DNA from: Candidatus Cloacimonadota bacterium
GTDB taxonomy: Bacteria; Cloacimonadota; Cloacimonadia; Cloacimonadales; Cloacimonadaceae
NCBI GenBank assembly: GCA_012839325.1
Contig: DUNQ01000079.1
Location: forward strand, 1 to 49,644
Reading direction: 5' to 3'
Length of the DNA: 49,644 bases
The notes under the pieces were generated by a model. It did not search any database, was not told the origin of the DNA, and saw only the letters and a program-made list of their open reading frames with translations. Position numbers and translations under genes: made by a program. Each line of letters starts with the position of its first letter. The first letter of the stretch is position 1. Positions 16,788 to 23,086 of this stretch are shown in pieces.

Positions 16788-16898
16788 AAAAAAGGAGACG
16801 TTCCCGCACCAATCTCAAAACAAAACGCTCCACGCCCGGCGTAGCAATCGTTAAATCGTTAAATCCTTAAATCGCTAAATCGGCGAGCACAGCGAGCA
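16788..16898. other. Remainder of the ssrA-mgtE gap with a short tandem repeat
   Basis: Beyond the direct repeat, the gap holds four degenerate 8-bp units of the form GTTAAATC / CTTAAATC / GCTAAATC at about 16848-16880. It also holds a fragment of the repeat family in inverse orientation near 16796-16814. No gene or clear mgtE terminator is visible. Confidence 0.5.
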
Positions 16899-18245
16899 TC
16901 ATGCCGGAATATACATCATCGTCGCCAGCCTGAAATACACGATCAGCGCAAGAGCATCAACGATGGTCGTGATCACCGGCGCCGCCATGATCGCAGGATC
17001 AACCTTTATCTTCCGTGCCAAAAGCGGCAGGGTACATCCCACCAAATTCGCCGCCATCACGGTGGCAAACATCGCCAAAGACACGGTCATACCCAGCATC
17101 CAATCTCCTTTCATCAGCCAAATGCGCAGCATATTCACCGCGCCGAGCATCACTCCCACCACAGCGCTCACTCTGATCTCTTTGAAAAGCACTGCAAAGA
17201 AGTCCGTGAAATCTATCTTACCCAGCGCCATTCCGCGAATGATCAGCGTGGAGGATTGCGAGCCGGCATTTCCGCCCGTATCCATGAGCATGGGCACGAA
17301 TGCCATCAGAACCACAACCTGCGCCAGAGCAGCCTCATAGCGCTCGATTATCATCCCCGTAAAGGTAGCAGAAATCATCAAAAAGAGCAGCCAAAAGATG
17401 CGTCTGCGAGCCAGGCCAAATACTCCCGTTTCGAGGTAGTCGCCTTCGTTATGCGCCAAAGCACCCATGCGCTCAAAGTCTTCCGTGCTTTCTTCTACTA
17501 TCACTTCCATCATGTCGTCCGCGGTGATGATTCCCATCATCCTCTGCTCTTCATCCACCACGGGGATACTGGAGAAGCCATATTTCTGGAAGATATGCCC
17601 AACTTCTTCCTGGTCCATCTCCAAAGGAACGGAGATCACATTGGGATTGATCAGATCCGTAAGCGGCTCATTAAAGGGACGAACCACTATGTCGCGCAGG
17701 GCGACTACGCCTTTCAGAACTCCTTCAGGATTAAGGATATAGATGTAGTTCAAGGTCTCGGCATCCTCGCCGTGAATCTGGAGATATTTAAGCGTATCTT
17801 CCACATTCATCAGGGTGGAAATCGAGACAAACTCGGTAGCCATGATGCCGCCCGCTGTTTCGGGATCGTATTTGAGCAGATCCTTGAGCTGGCTGGCCTT
17901 TTCCTCATCCATGCTGTGTATGAGCTCGGCGGCTTCTTCCGGATCGAGATTGCCAAGCAGGTCGGCAAGTTCGTCCGACGCCATTTCGCTCATAATGTCG
18001 GTCTTTTGATGGCTGGGGAAAAGGTCAAGCAGCTTGCCTTTATCGTCTTCTTCTGCCTCGTCTAAAATTGCGGCGAGAACGTCATTTGGCATGCGCACCA
18101 AGAAGATAAAGGGATCGCCCTCATAATCCTCTAATGCATCCAAAATATCAGCAGGGTGGATGTGTTCAAGAGCTTTTGCCACTTCTTCCGGGCTTTTTTC
18201 AACCAAGAACTGCAGCAATTCTAAGCCGGTAAGTTTCGTAGTCAT
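16899..18245 (-). CDS. mgtE: Magnesium transporter MgtE
   Basis: MgtE is a homodimeric, Mg-gated channel of the inner membrane. The 448-residue protein has the three expected parts. First is an N-terminal superhelical MgtE-N domain (to about residue 120) rich in acidic HPADILDALED-like helices. Next are two CBS domains (about 125-250), with DPETAGGIMATEFVSI at their start. Last are five membrane helices from about 275 on, with the pore signature TGGNAGSQSS. I place the start at 18245 because AGGAGGT lies 6 nt upstream. A longer frame to 18290 would put the ribosome-binding site inside the gene. No M-box-like leader is evident. The gene lies between two ~225-bp direct repeats. Confidence 0.95.
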   Translation of the reverse strand: MTTKLTGLELLQFLVEKSPEEVAKALEHIHPADILDALEDYEGDPFIFLVRMPNDVLAAILDEAEEDDKGKLLDLFPSHQKTDIMSEMASDELADLLGNLDPEEAAELIHSMDEEKASQLKDLLKYDPETAGGIMATEFVSISTLMNVEDTLKYLQIHGEDAETLNYIYILNPEGVLKGVVALRDIVVRPFNEPLTDLINPNVISVPLEMDQEEVGHIFQKYGFSSIPVVDEEQRMMGIITADDMMEVIVEESTEDFERMGALAHNEGDYLETGVFGLARRRIFWLLFLMISATFTGMIIERYEAALAQVVVLMAFVPMLMDTGGNAGSQSSTLIIRGMALGKIDFTDFFAVLFKEIRVSAVVGVMLGAVNMLRIWLMKGDWMLGMTVSLAMFATVMAANLVGCTLPLLARKIKVDPAIMAAPVITTIVDALALIVYFRLATMMYIPA

Positions 18246-18251
18246 TTCTAC

Positions 18252-18279
18252 CTCCTGCATTACTATATCATTCCCAAAA
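18252..18279 (-). promoter_or_regulatory. Weak candidate mgtE promoter
   Basis: On the minus strand TTGCTT and TATAGT are separated by 17 nt, with the -10 box only about 10 nt before the AGGAGGT ribosome-binding site. It would give a very short leader. TTGACA also occurs a little further upstream but without a spaced -10 box. Confidence 0.3.
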
Positions 18280-18360
18280 CCAATAAGCAAAGAGATTTGT
18301 CAAGGCAAATATCAATTTTCTTATGCAATCTTTCTTTTTGCCCTCACTGCCCCGAGCTTA

Positions 18361-18587
18361 ACTGACGCGGCCGATGGGGCGATGCCCTCACTGCCCCGAG
18401 CGGAACTGACGCGGCCGGTGTCGGAACGCCCCCGTTGCGACGAGCGTCAGTATTCCTTCCTCGGGCGGGTAACATCTTCTTGCCTATGAAACCGTTAAAA
18501 ATGTGCACAGCACCCCCCCCAATCAAACGCGAGCGCAGCGAGCTTATCCGTGCAAATCAGTTTAATCCGTTTAATCCGTGTTCTATT
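18361..18587 (+). repeat. ~227-bp direct repeat, copy 2 (upstream of mgtE)
   Basis: Second copy of the block at 16565-16787, in the same orientation, on the other side of mgtE. The first unit at 18361 and the second at 18405 repeat the ACTGACGCGGCCG start, and the motif CACTGCCCCGAGC is itself duplicated (about 18345 and 18389). It contains the 43-nt palindrome at 18407-18449. Confidence 0.8.
18407..18449. repeat. 43-nt palindromic repeat, copy 2
   Basis: TGACGC (18407-18412) and GCGTCA (18444-18449) enclose the TGTCGGAACG / CGTTGCGACG inner stem with one mismatch. It has the same total length as the other three copies. Confidence 0.8.
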
Positions 18588-18611
18588 TACAAGAAATATT
18601 AACCCACCAAC

Positions 18612-18639
18612 TAAAAAGGGCTGCCATTTGCGGCAGCCC
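18612..18639 (-). terminator. Terminator hairpin at the left flank of the insertion sequence
   Basis: GGGCTGCC (18618-18625) and GGCAGCCC (18632-18639) form a perfect 8-bp stem with a 6-nt loop. On the minus strand it is followed by TTTTTAG. It lies just outside the left end of the IS element. It may originally have terminated the SUMF1-domain gene now 1.6 kb away on the other side of the IS, which is inference. Confidence 0.7.
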
Positions 18640-18693
18640 CAATTGTGGTGTCCTAATATAGTGGACAATTTTTTGGGTTTTCTTAGGCATATT

Positions 18694-18754
18694 CCAAAAT
18701 GATGAGCTGGAGCATAGCTCATTGCTACGCTCCGTTTGGTCCAGCTCATTTTGG
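18694..18754. repeat. Nested hairpin inside the IS tail
   Basis: 18694-18710 (CCAAAATGATGAGCTGG) pairs with 18741-18754 (CCAGCTCATTTTGG) with a 3-nt bulge. Inside it GAGCATAGC and GCTACGCTC form a second stem with one mismatch. No T-run follows. It sits downstream of orfB within the IS. Confidence 0.65.
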
Positions 18755-18924
18755 TTCCGGCTATCCCTGACAGGTTGCTCCCCAGCAGAGCCTGTTTCTG
18801 TTTCACCGGATAATGATAATCAAATGAACTGCCGATTATTGTCAAGTAAGCACGTGCAATAGCGCATGTTAATACGACATTAAGCACAGTATGCCTACTT
18901 AAGGATAGGAAACTATCCATTATT

Positions 18925-19758
18925 TTATGCAGCATCATATACCTCGCCGGGCTTCTTGTAGCCCAAGGCTTCATGTATTCTGCCATAATTATAATCTTTA
19001 ATAGCATTTGCGATGATCTCTCTTGCCAAAGCTTTGCTTTTTACCGGAACTCTTAAGAGATAGTCGTACTTCAATGTATTGAAAAACCGTTCTATGTTAG
19101 CATTATCATAACAGTGGTTTTCACCGGTGAAACTGGGCTCTATCCCGTGAGCCAAAAGACAATCCAGATACAGGTTTGAGCAATATTGAACACCATGATC
19201 TGAGTGATGAATCAAACCATCGATATTATCCACCGTTTTCAGAGCTTTTTTAAGGCACTTAAGGCTGCTAACAGCTTTCAGGTCATTGCTGACGTAATAA
19301 GCAATGATTTTACGAGACCAAAGATCCATGATAGCATTCAGGTATATAACTCCCTCGTGCGTCTGAATATAGGTGATATCCGTAACCCAAACTTGGTTCT
19401 TGCCATCAATGTTCAGATGCTTGATCTTATTTTCAATAGAAGTAGCCAGTATGCCGGGAAAAGTTGTGCGAATTACTTTATAGCGTCTGGGAAGCATCAA
19501 ACCGTGTTCCCGCATCAATCTATGCAAACGATCACGACCTATCTTGATTTTATGAACTTCCTTGATTTCATGCCATACTTTGCGGAGACCATAAAAAGGG
19601 TATGCCGCGCGGATTATCATGATGGCAATCAAAACCTTTCGCTCAAATTCCATGCGTTCTTCATAGGTAGATATTGTCTTGTAATACCAAGACTTACTTA
19701 CACCATAATGTTTACATATGTCGGCTACGGTAGCCTTCACTTTGTTTTCCTTAATCAT
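18925..19758 (-). CDS. IS3-family transposase OrfB (DDE integrase)
   Basis: The 277-residue catalytic subunit has the retroviral-integrase-type DDE core. Asp127 is in WVTDITYIQ, Asp187 in HHSDHGVQY and Glu223 in NIERFFNTLK. The last two are spaced by 35 residues, the DD35E signature of the IS3 family. An N-terminal helix-turn-helix-like segment includes DICKHYGVSKSWYYK. The frame is open upstream of its ATG through KLIFHTIQLVRK to the A9 run in orfA, so the active transposase is probably an OrfAB fusion made by -1 frameshifting. All catalytic residues are intact. Confidence 0.93.
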   Translation of the reverse strand: MIKENKVKATVADICKHYGVSKSWYYKTISTYEERMEFERKVLIAIMIIRAAYPFYGLRKVWHEIKEVHKIKIGRDRLHRLMREHGLMLPRRYKVIRTTFPGILATSIENKIKHLNIDGKNQVWVTDITYIQTHEGVIYLNAIMDLWSRKIIAYYVSNDLKAVSSLKCLKKALKTVDNIDGLIHHSDHGVQYCSNLYLDCLLAHGIEPSFTGENHCYDNANIERFFNTLKYDYLLRVPVKSKALAREIIANAIKDYNYGRIHEALGYKKPGEVYDAA

Positions 19759-20138
19759 TTTTCTGACGAGCTGGATGGTGTGGAAAATGAGCTTTTTTTT
19801 TCAGTGTTTTTTGCATATTGCTTATGTACTTCAAGCTCTGCCTTTAAATAGATGTTTTCCAGTGTTAATTTAGAAACAGCATCCTTGAGTTCTGCGTTCT
19901 CTTTCTGCAACTTCTTATTCATTGTCACTTCTCCTTTTAGCTCTATTCTAACTGTTTTGGCTATCATGTCCTCATAGCCATATTTTCGAATCCACTGGTA
20001 GATACTTTGAAAGGATACACCATACAAATCTGATGCTTCCCTTACAGTGTACTTCTTTTTGCGCATATCATCCAACACCTTGAGGCGAAATGCTTCACTA
20101 TAGTGGACTCTAACTTTCCGTTCATGAATATTCTTCAT
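19755..20138 (-). CDS. IS3-family OrfA (helix-turn-helix protein)
   Basis: This 127-residue protein binds the IS ends. It has a helix-turn-helix (YTVREASDLYGVSFQSIYQWI, about residues 31-51) and a leucine-zipper-like coiled coil (about 75-110: MNKKLQKENAELKDAVSKL). The coding strand contains nine consecutive A (19793-19801), read GAA AAA AAA AGC. This presents an A AAA AAA slippery heptamer in the correct phase for -1 frameshifting into orfB, whose frame is -1 relative to orfA. An AGGAG precedes the ATG. The two genes overlap by 4 nt. Confidence 0.9.
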   Translation of the reverse strand: MKNIHERKVRVHYSEAFRLKVLDDMRKKKYTVREASDLYGVSFQSIYQWIRKYGYEDMIAKTVRIELKGEVTMNKKLQKENAELKDAVSKLTLENIYLKAELEVHKQYAKNTEKKSSFSTPSSSSEK

Positions 20139-20176
20139 ATTTCATCTCCTGTTTTTTGTCCACTCTTTTCAGGACA

Positions 20177-20218
20177 CATCATTATTCTAATTCTCAATTC
20201 TCAATTCTCAATTGCGTT
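20177..20218. repeat. Short tandem repeat at the right IS flank
   Basis: Three perfect 7-bp units TTCTCAA occur at 20191-20211, between the IS right end and the stop codon of the SUMF1-domain gene. They may reflect strand slippage. Confidence 0.6.
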
Positions 20219-21256
20219 TCAGCGTACAATAGTCTTAACAACACGAAAGCCGAAATTGTAGTACCCATAAGTAGGAGCATGGCTGCGGTAAGCAACCCGG
20301 CAGTAGTCGTAGCTGTTGCGCCAAGAACCGCCACGCAGCAACCTATATTGCCCACTTGCTGCACCGCGTGGGTCTCTTTTTGGACTTATGCTATAATATG
20401 ATGAATCATACCAATCCCAACACCATTCCCATACATTCCCGCTCATGTCGTATATACCTAATTCATTGGGGCTTTTCTGACCAACAGGATGAGTTTTGTG
20501 ACCAGAATTATCAACATACCAAGCAACAGCACTAAGTCTGTTTGAACCGGAATATGTATAGCCTTTACTCTTATTGCCACCACGAGCAGCATACTCCCAT
20601 TCTGCTTCCGTAGGCAAACGGTAGCCATCTGCATCCCAATTGCAGGTAATGTTTTTTCCATTACCGCTATAGCAAGGCGTAAGCCCCTCTTTGATGCTGC
20701 GCTTATTGCAATATTCTATTGCATCATGCCAGCTTACTTGTTCAACAGGCAGATTGTCACCTTTAAAATGTGAAGGATTGCTTCCCATCACCTCCTGCCA
20801 TTCTTTTTGCGTCACTTGATATTTACTTATCCAGAATGATGAGAGAATCACTTCATGAGTAGGCTTCTCATTGCTATAACCATTTGAGCCCATCCTGAAA
20901 GTTCCGCCTTTTACAAAAATAAGATAGTTTTTTTTAGCTTCTATAGTAAACTTCCAGTTTCCATAAGGTAAACCCTCCATTTGTGGATGCCAAAAAAGAC
21001 TGAAGTTCCTGCCGGGCTTTACTGTATCATCAGCTCCATGACCGCTTAGGGCTTTTAAATTCCTGTATGTCTTGCCAGCTAAAGAAGCCACTAAATCAAC
21101 TACATAGTCGTCATCTGCACTTCCACTTAGATCATACTTAATCTCATAATAACCATATTCGGAATTGTATTCAGCACGCACATTGCTTACATTTTGCGCC
21201 TGCAAAGCAAGGCTACCACACAACATAATCAAAAACAAAATAACTGTCTTCCGCAT
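20219..21256 (-). CDS. Secreted SUMF1/FGE-sulfatase-domain protein
   Basis: The 345-residue protein has a signal peptide (MRKTVILFLIMLCGSLALQA). A short beta-domain follows (about 25-115, YEIKYDLSGSADDDY and FWHPQMEGLPYGNW). Then comes a full formylglycine-generating-enzyme-like domain (about 115-345) with FVKGGTFRMGSN, VTQKEWQEVMG, RLPTEAEWEYAARGG, DMSGNVWEWCWDW and GFRVV. Of the two active-site cysteines of true FGE, only the second seems present (SYDYCRVAY); the first is replaced and the loop is shorter. It is therefore more likely a non-catalytic or differently acting family member than a sulfatase activator. The IS now separates it from a downstream terminator. Confidence 0.85.
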   Translation of the reverse strand: MRKTVILFLIMLCGSLALQAQNVSNVRAEYNSEYGYYEIKYDLSGSADDDYVVDLVASLAGKTYRNLKALSGHGADDTVKPGRNFSLFWHPQMEGLPYGNWKFTIEAKKNYLIFVKGGTFRMGSNGYSNEKPTHEVILSSFWISKYQVTQKEWQEVMGSNPSHFKGDNLPVEQVSWHDAIEYCNKRSIKEGLTPCYSGNGKNITCNWDADGYRLPTEAEWEYAARGGNKSKGYTYSGSNRLSAVAWYVDNSGHKTHPVGQKSPNELGIYDMSGNVWEWCWDWYDSSYYSISPKRDPRGAASGQYRLLRGGSWRNSYDYCRVAYRSHAPTYGYYNFGFRVVKTIVR

Positions 21257-21550
21257 TTTCTCCTCACGAGTTTTTCTTTACCTGCAAGTATTAGTATATT
21301 AGATAATTTGTCAATGATTTTGTTCGCTTCAATCATCGATTTTGAGATTTTAACGAGTCTCCTGCTCTTGGCAACGAGGACGTTCCCAACCCTGTCTCAG
21401 AAGAGCTCTTGGCAAATTTGATCCTTTGTTGGCTTTAATAAGCACATGCAATATGTTTCAATATTTGCCCCACCAAAGCCATATTGAGAATCAGAAGGTG
21501 CCTTTTGATTGGGACGCAAGCAGTTAGATCAAACTTAATTATTTGATATT

Positions 21551-21604
21551 GTGTAAATCCAAGGGTGTTTTTGACAATTTTGTGTGTAAATCCAAGGGTG
21601 TTTT
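21551..21604. repeat. Pair of identical 21-bp direct repeats
   Basis: 21551-21571 and 21584-21604 are identical (core TAAATCCAAGGGTG) with a start-to-start distance of 33 bp. That is about three helical turns and also 11 codons. They lie about 40 nt upstream of the sdpR -35 box. They could be a regulator-binding pair or a remnant of a repeat-containing gene. Confidence 0.7.
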
Positions 21605-21643
21605 GCTGATTCAAAGGCAAAAAAGCTAAATCACAAGTTTTCC

Positions 21644-21691
21644 TTGACGAAATAAGGGCTTGCAGATATTTAGTCATTAAACTAAACATCT
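21644..21691 (+). promoter_or_regulatory. sdpRI promoter with overlapping palindromic operator
   Basis: TTGACG (21644-21649), a 17-nt spacer and TATTTA (21667-21672) make a good sigma-70 promoter. A palindrome spans 21664-21691: AGAT-a-TTTAGT, a 6-nt centre, then ACTAAA-c-ATCT. It overlaps the -10 box and the start region, the expected place for an autorepressor site of the ArsR-type regulator encoded next. Confidence 0.7.
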
Positions 21692-21703
21692 AAGGATAAC
21701 CCA

Positions 21704-21964
21704 ATGTCTGACACAGTATTCAAAGCCATTGCCGATAAAAGTCGAAGGAAGATCTTGTCCCTGCTCAAAGAGCACGGCAGCCTCACTGCAGGCGAGATAT
21801 CTGAATATTTCACCTTCAGCAAAGCCAGTCTCAGCGAGCATCTCAAGATATTGCGCCACGCGGACTTAGTCTATTCCAGGCGCAGGGGACAATTCATCCA
21901 CTATCGGCTCAACACCACCATATTTGAAGACCTTTTAACCTGGGTTTTAGAACTAAAAAAATGA
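21704..21964 (+). CDS. sdpR: ArsR-family autorepressor SdpR-like
   Basis: The 86-residue protein is a minimal winged helix-turn-helix repressor: ADKSRRKILSLLKEHGSLTAGEISEYF, then the recognition helix region SKASLSEHLKILRHADLV and a wing RRRGQFIHYRLN. It has no metal-binding cysteines. It is followed, with ATGA overlap, by an SdpI-type membrane protein. In Bacillus subtilis SdpR represses sdpRI until SdpI, on binding the SdpC toxin, sequesters it at the membrane. Here the palindrome over the -10 box supports the same autoregulation. AAGGA precedes the ATG. Confidence 0.85.
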   Translation: MSDTVFKAIADKSRRKILSLLKEHGSLTAGEISEYFTFSKASLSEHLKILRHADLVYSRRRGQFIHYRLNTTIFEDLLTWVLELKK

Positions 21965-21975
21965 AAAGAGGAACC

Positions 21976-22632
21976 ATGAAACACATCAAAAATCACCTGC
22001 CTGCCCTGATACTTTTGCTCGTTTATTCCGCGATTGCGATTGTGCTCTTTTTCCAAGTCCCCGCCGACACACGATTGCCTTTTCATTGGGACATCAAAGG
22101 CGAAGTGGATGGCTATGCCTCTGCAGGAGGGGCACTTACCTTCGCGCTGCTCTTCCCCACCGCGCTATTTCTCTTGTTTTTGCTCATGCCATATTATTCT
22201 CCGAAATATCGCGATCAGGCGGAGCGTTTTGAAAAAATCCTGCCCAAGATGAACTTCTTGATGGTCTTTTTTTTCGCTTTGATAAATCTTTATATCCTTG
22301 CCTATCCGATGATTGGCGATAAGATCAAGATCAATTTCATCTTTTTGATATTGGGATTTATGTTTGCATTTCTCGGCAATTTCATGCCCAAGCTGCCGCG
22401 TAATTTCTTCATCGGCATCCGCACGCCTTGGAGCATTTCTGACGAGGATAATTGGTATCACACGCATAGAGTGGGCGCAAAGACCTTTCTCATCGGCGGG
22501 ATATTGATGATGATTGCAGGCTTTGTGCCGCAGAATTCCACGCTCGCAGTCGCTGTTTTCATCCTCGTTTTGATCGCCGCCCTTTACCCCGTTCTCTACT
22601 CTTTTATCCTCTTCAAGAAAAAAGTGGAGTAA
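21976..22632 (+). CDS. sdpI: SdpI-family membrane protein (toxin immunity/signal transduction)
   Basis: The 218-residue integral membrane protein has about six hydrophobic segments. Diagnostic SdpI sequences are FHWDIKGEVDGYASAGGAL after the first helix and the loop GNFMPKLPRNFFIGIRTPWS with DEDNWYHTHRVGAK, typical of the DUF1648/SdpI domains. I place the start at 21976 because AGAGG lies 5 nt upstream; a frame to 21961 would overlap the sdpR stop. In Bacillus it confers immunity to the SdpC peptide and senses it. No sdpC-like toxin gene is visible in the window, so the inducer is unknown. Confidence 0.85.
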   Translation: MKHIKNHLPALILLLVYSAIAIVLFFQVPADTRLPFHWDIKGEVDGYASAGGALTFALLFPTALFLLFLLMPYYSPKYRDQAERFEKILPKMNFLMVFFFALINLYILAYPMIGDKIKINFIFLILGFMFAFLGNFMPKLPRNFFIGIRTPWSISDEDNWYHTHRVGAKTFLIGGILMMIAGFVPQNSTLAVAVFILVLIAALYPVLYSFILFKKKVE

Positions 22633-22663
22633 ATCACGGCATTTCAAGCACTTTTGCCATCTC

Positions 22664-22755
22664 TTCCCTATTGGGTTCTGGTCATGATGTGGTCATGATA
22701 TGCTCATCGCCATGACCACATCATAGGCAGAAACTGAGCTGTCACCAATAAGGAA
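22664..22755. repeat. Nested long palindrome, copy P1
   Basis: Outer arms TTCCCTATTGG (22664-22674) and CCAATAAGGAA (22745-22755) pair with one wobble. Inner arms 22684-22697 and 22711-22724 (ATGATGTGGTCATG / CATGACCACATCAT) are perfectly complementary. A second copy with compensating changes is at 33795-33896. Confidence 0.8.
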
Positions 22756-22812
22756 GGCTGACGAAAGAGTCTTTAGACAGGCAGCATGCTCTTTGCAGGA
22801 AGTAAAGCCGGA

Positions 22813-22855
22813 TGACGCGGCCGGCGTAAGGAAATCATTGTTGCGACGAGCGTCA
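22813..22855. repeat. 43-nt palindromic repeat, copy 3
   Basis: TGACGC (22813-22818) and GCGTCA (22850-22855) frame a more divergent interior (GTAAGGAAATCATTGTTGCGACGA). Its preceding AAGCCGGA is shared with copy 4 just downstream. Confidence 0.75.
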
Positions 22856-22878
22856 TATTTGCAGCGAACAAAGCCGGA

Positions 22879-22921
22879 TGACGCGGCCGGTGTCGGAACG
22901 CCCTCGTTGCGACGAGCGTCA
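22879..22921. repeat. 43-nt palindromic repeat, copy 4
   Basis: TGACGC (22879-22884) and GCGTCA (22916-22921). The interior is nearly identical to copies 1 and 2 (GGCCGGTGTCGGAACGCCC). Confidence 0.8.
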
Positions 22922-22997
22922 TCAGGCGTCCCCTACCAGATCACCCCATTTTCTCCCTCCTAAAAACCCCCTATTTTCCACAAAAGCCATCTTTTTC

Positions 22998-23052
22998 TTG
23001 ACAGTTGTCAAAGACTTATTCTTATTGGAACATCCAAAATATATGGTATAAA
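22998..23052 (+). promoter_or_regulatory. Promoter region of the acyl-CoA synthetase gene
   Basis: TTGGAA (23025-23030) and TATAAA (23047-23052) are spaced by 16 nt, about 35 nt upstream of the ATG. Just upstream, TTGAC AGTT GTCAA (22998-23011) is a short palindrome that could be an operator. Assignment of a regulator is not possible. Confidence 0.5.
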
Positions 23053-23086
23053 TTGCGGGCAAGAGCCTCGGCAAGAAGGAGACCAG

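Larger units (their letters stand above)
18649..20176 (-). mobile_element. IS3-family insertion sequence (about 1.53 kb)
   Basis: Two overlapping transposase frames lie between imperfect terminal inverted repeats. The left end reads TGTCCTAATATAGTGGACAA from 18649. The right end, on the other strand, reads TGTCCTGAAAAGAGTGGACA ending at 20176. Both start with TG as in IS3 elements. The bases just outside (TGG on the left, CAT on the right) do not form a target duplication, so the copy is old, its true ends differ slightly, or the flanks were rearranged. A 276-bp non-coding tail between the orfB stop and the left end contains a long hairpin. Confidence 0.85.
21257..21703. other. Intergenic region between SUMF1-domain gene and sdpR
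   Basis: This 447-bp divergent gap contains a degraded inverse fragment of the 43-nt palindrome family (about 21371-21388) and a pair of 21-bp direct repeats (21551-21571, 21584-21604). At its right end lies the sdpR promoter/operator. An 84-codon minus frame (21435-21689) runs across the repeats and is not called. Confidence 0.55.
22633..23086. other. Repeat-rich gap between sdpI and the acyl-CoA synthetase gene
   Basis: These 454 bp hold a nested palindrome (22664-22755), two 43-nt palindromes (22813-22855 and 22879-22921) in direct repeat 66 bp apart, and the promoter region of the next gene. No coding sequence is visible. Confidence 0.65.

Noticed and set aside
17256-18065. 269-codon plus-strand frame
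   Set aside because: It is the antisense shadow of mgtE, with a histidine-rich composition typical of antisense frames.
18246-18360. Mg-sensing riboswitch upstream of mgtE
   Set aside because: I searched the leader for a stem-rich M-box-like structure and found only a short AT-rich stretch and repeats.
18870-18890. T7-promoter-like TAATACGAC
   Set aside because: A short chance match without the full promoter sequence, located inside the IS tail.
18495-19007. 170-codon minus-strand frame at the IS left end
   Set aside because: It overlaps the transposase gene and runs through the IS end and repeats. It shows no family signature.
21435-21689. 84-codon minus-strand frame upstream of sdpR
   Set aside because: It crosses the sdpR promoter and two direct repeats and has no ribosome-binding site. 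It may be a remnant, but there is no support for a gene.
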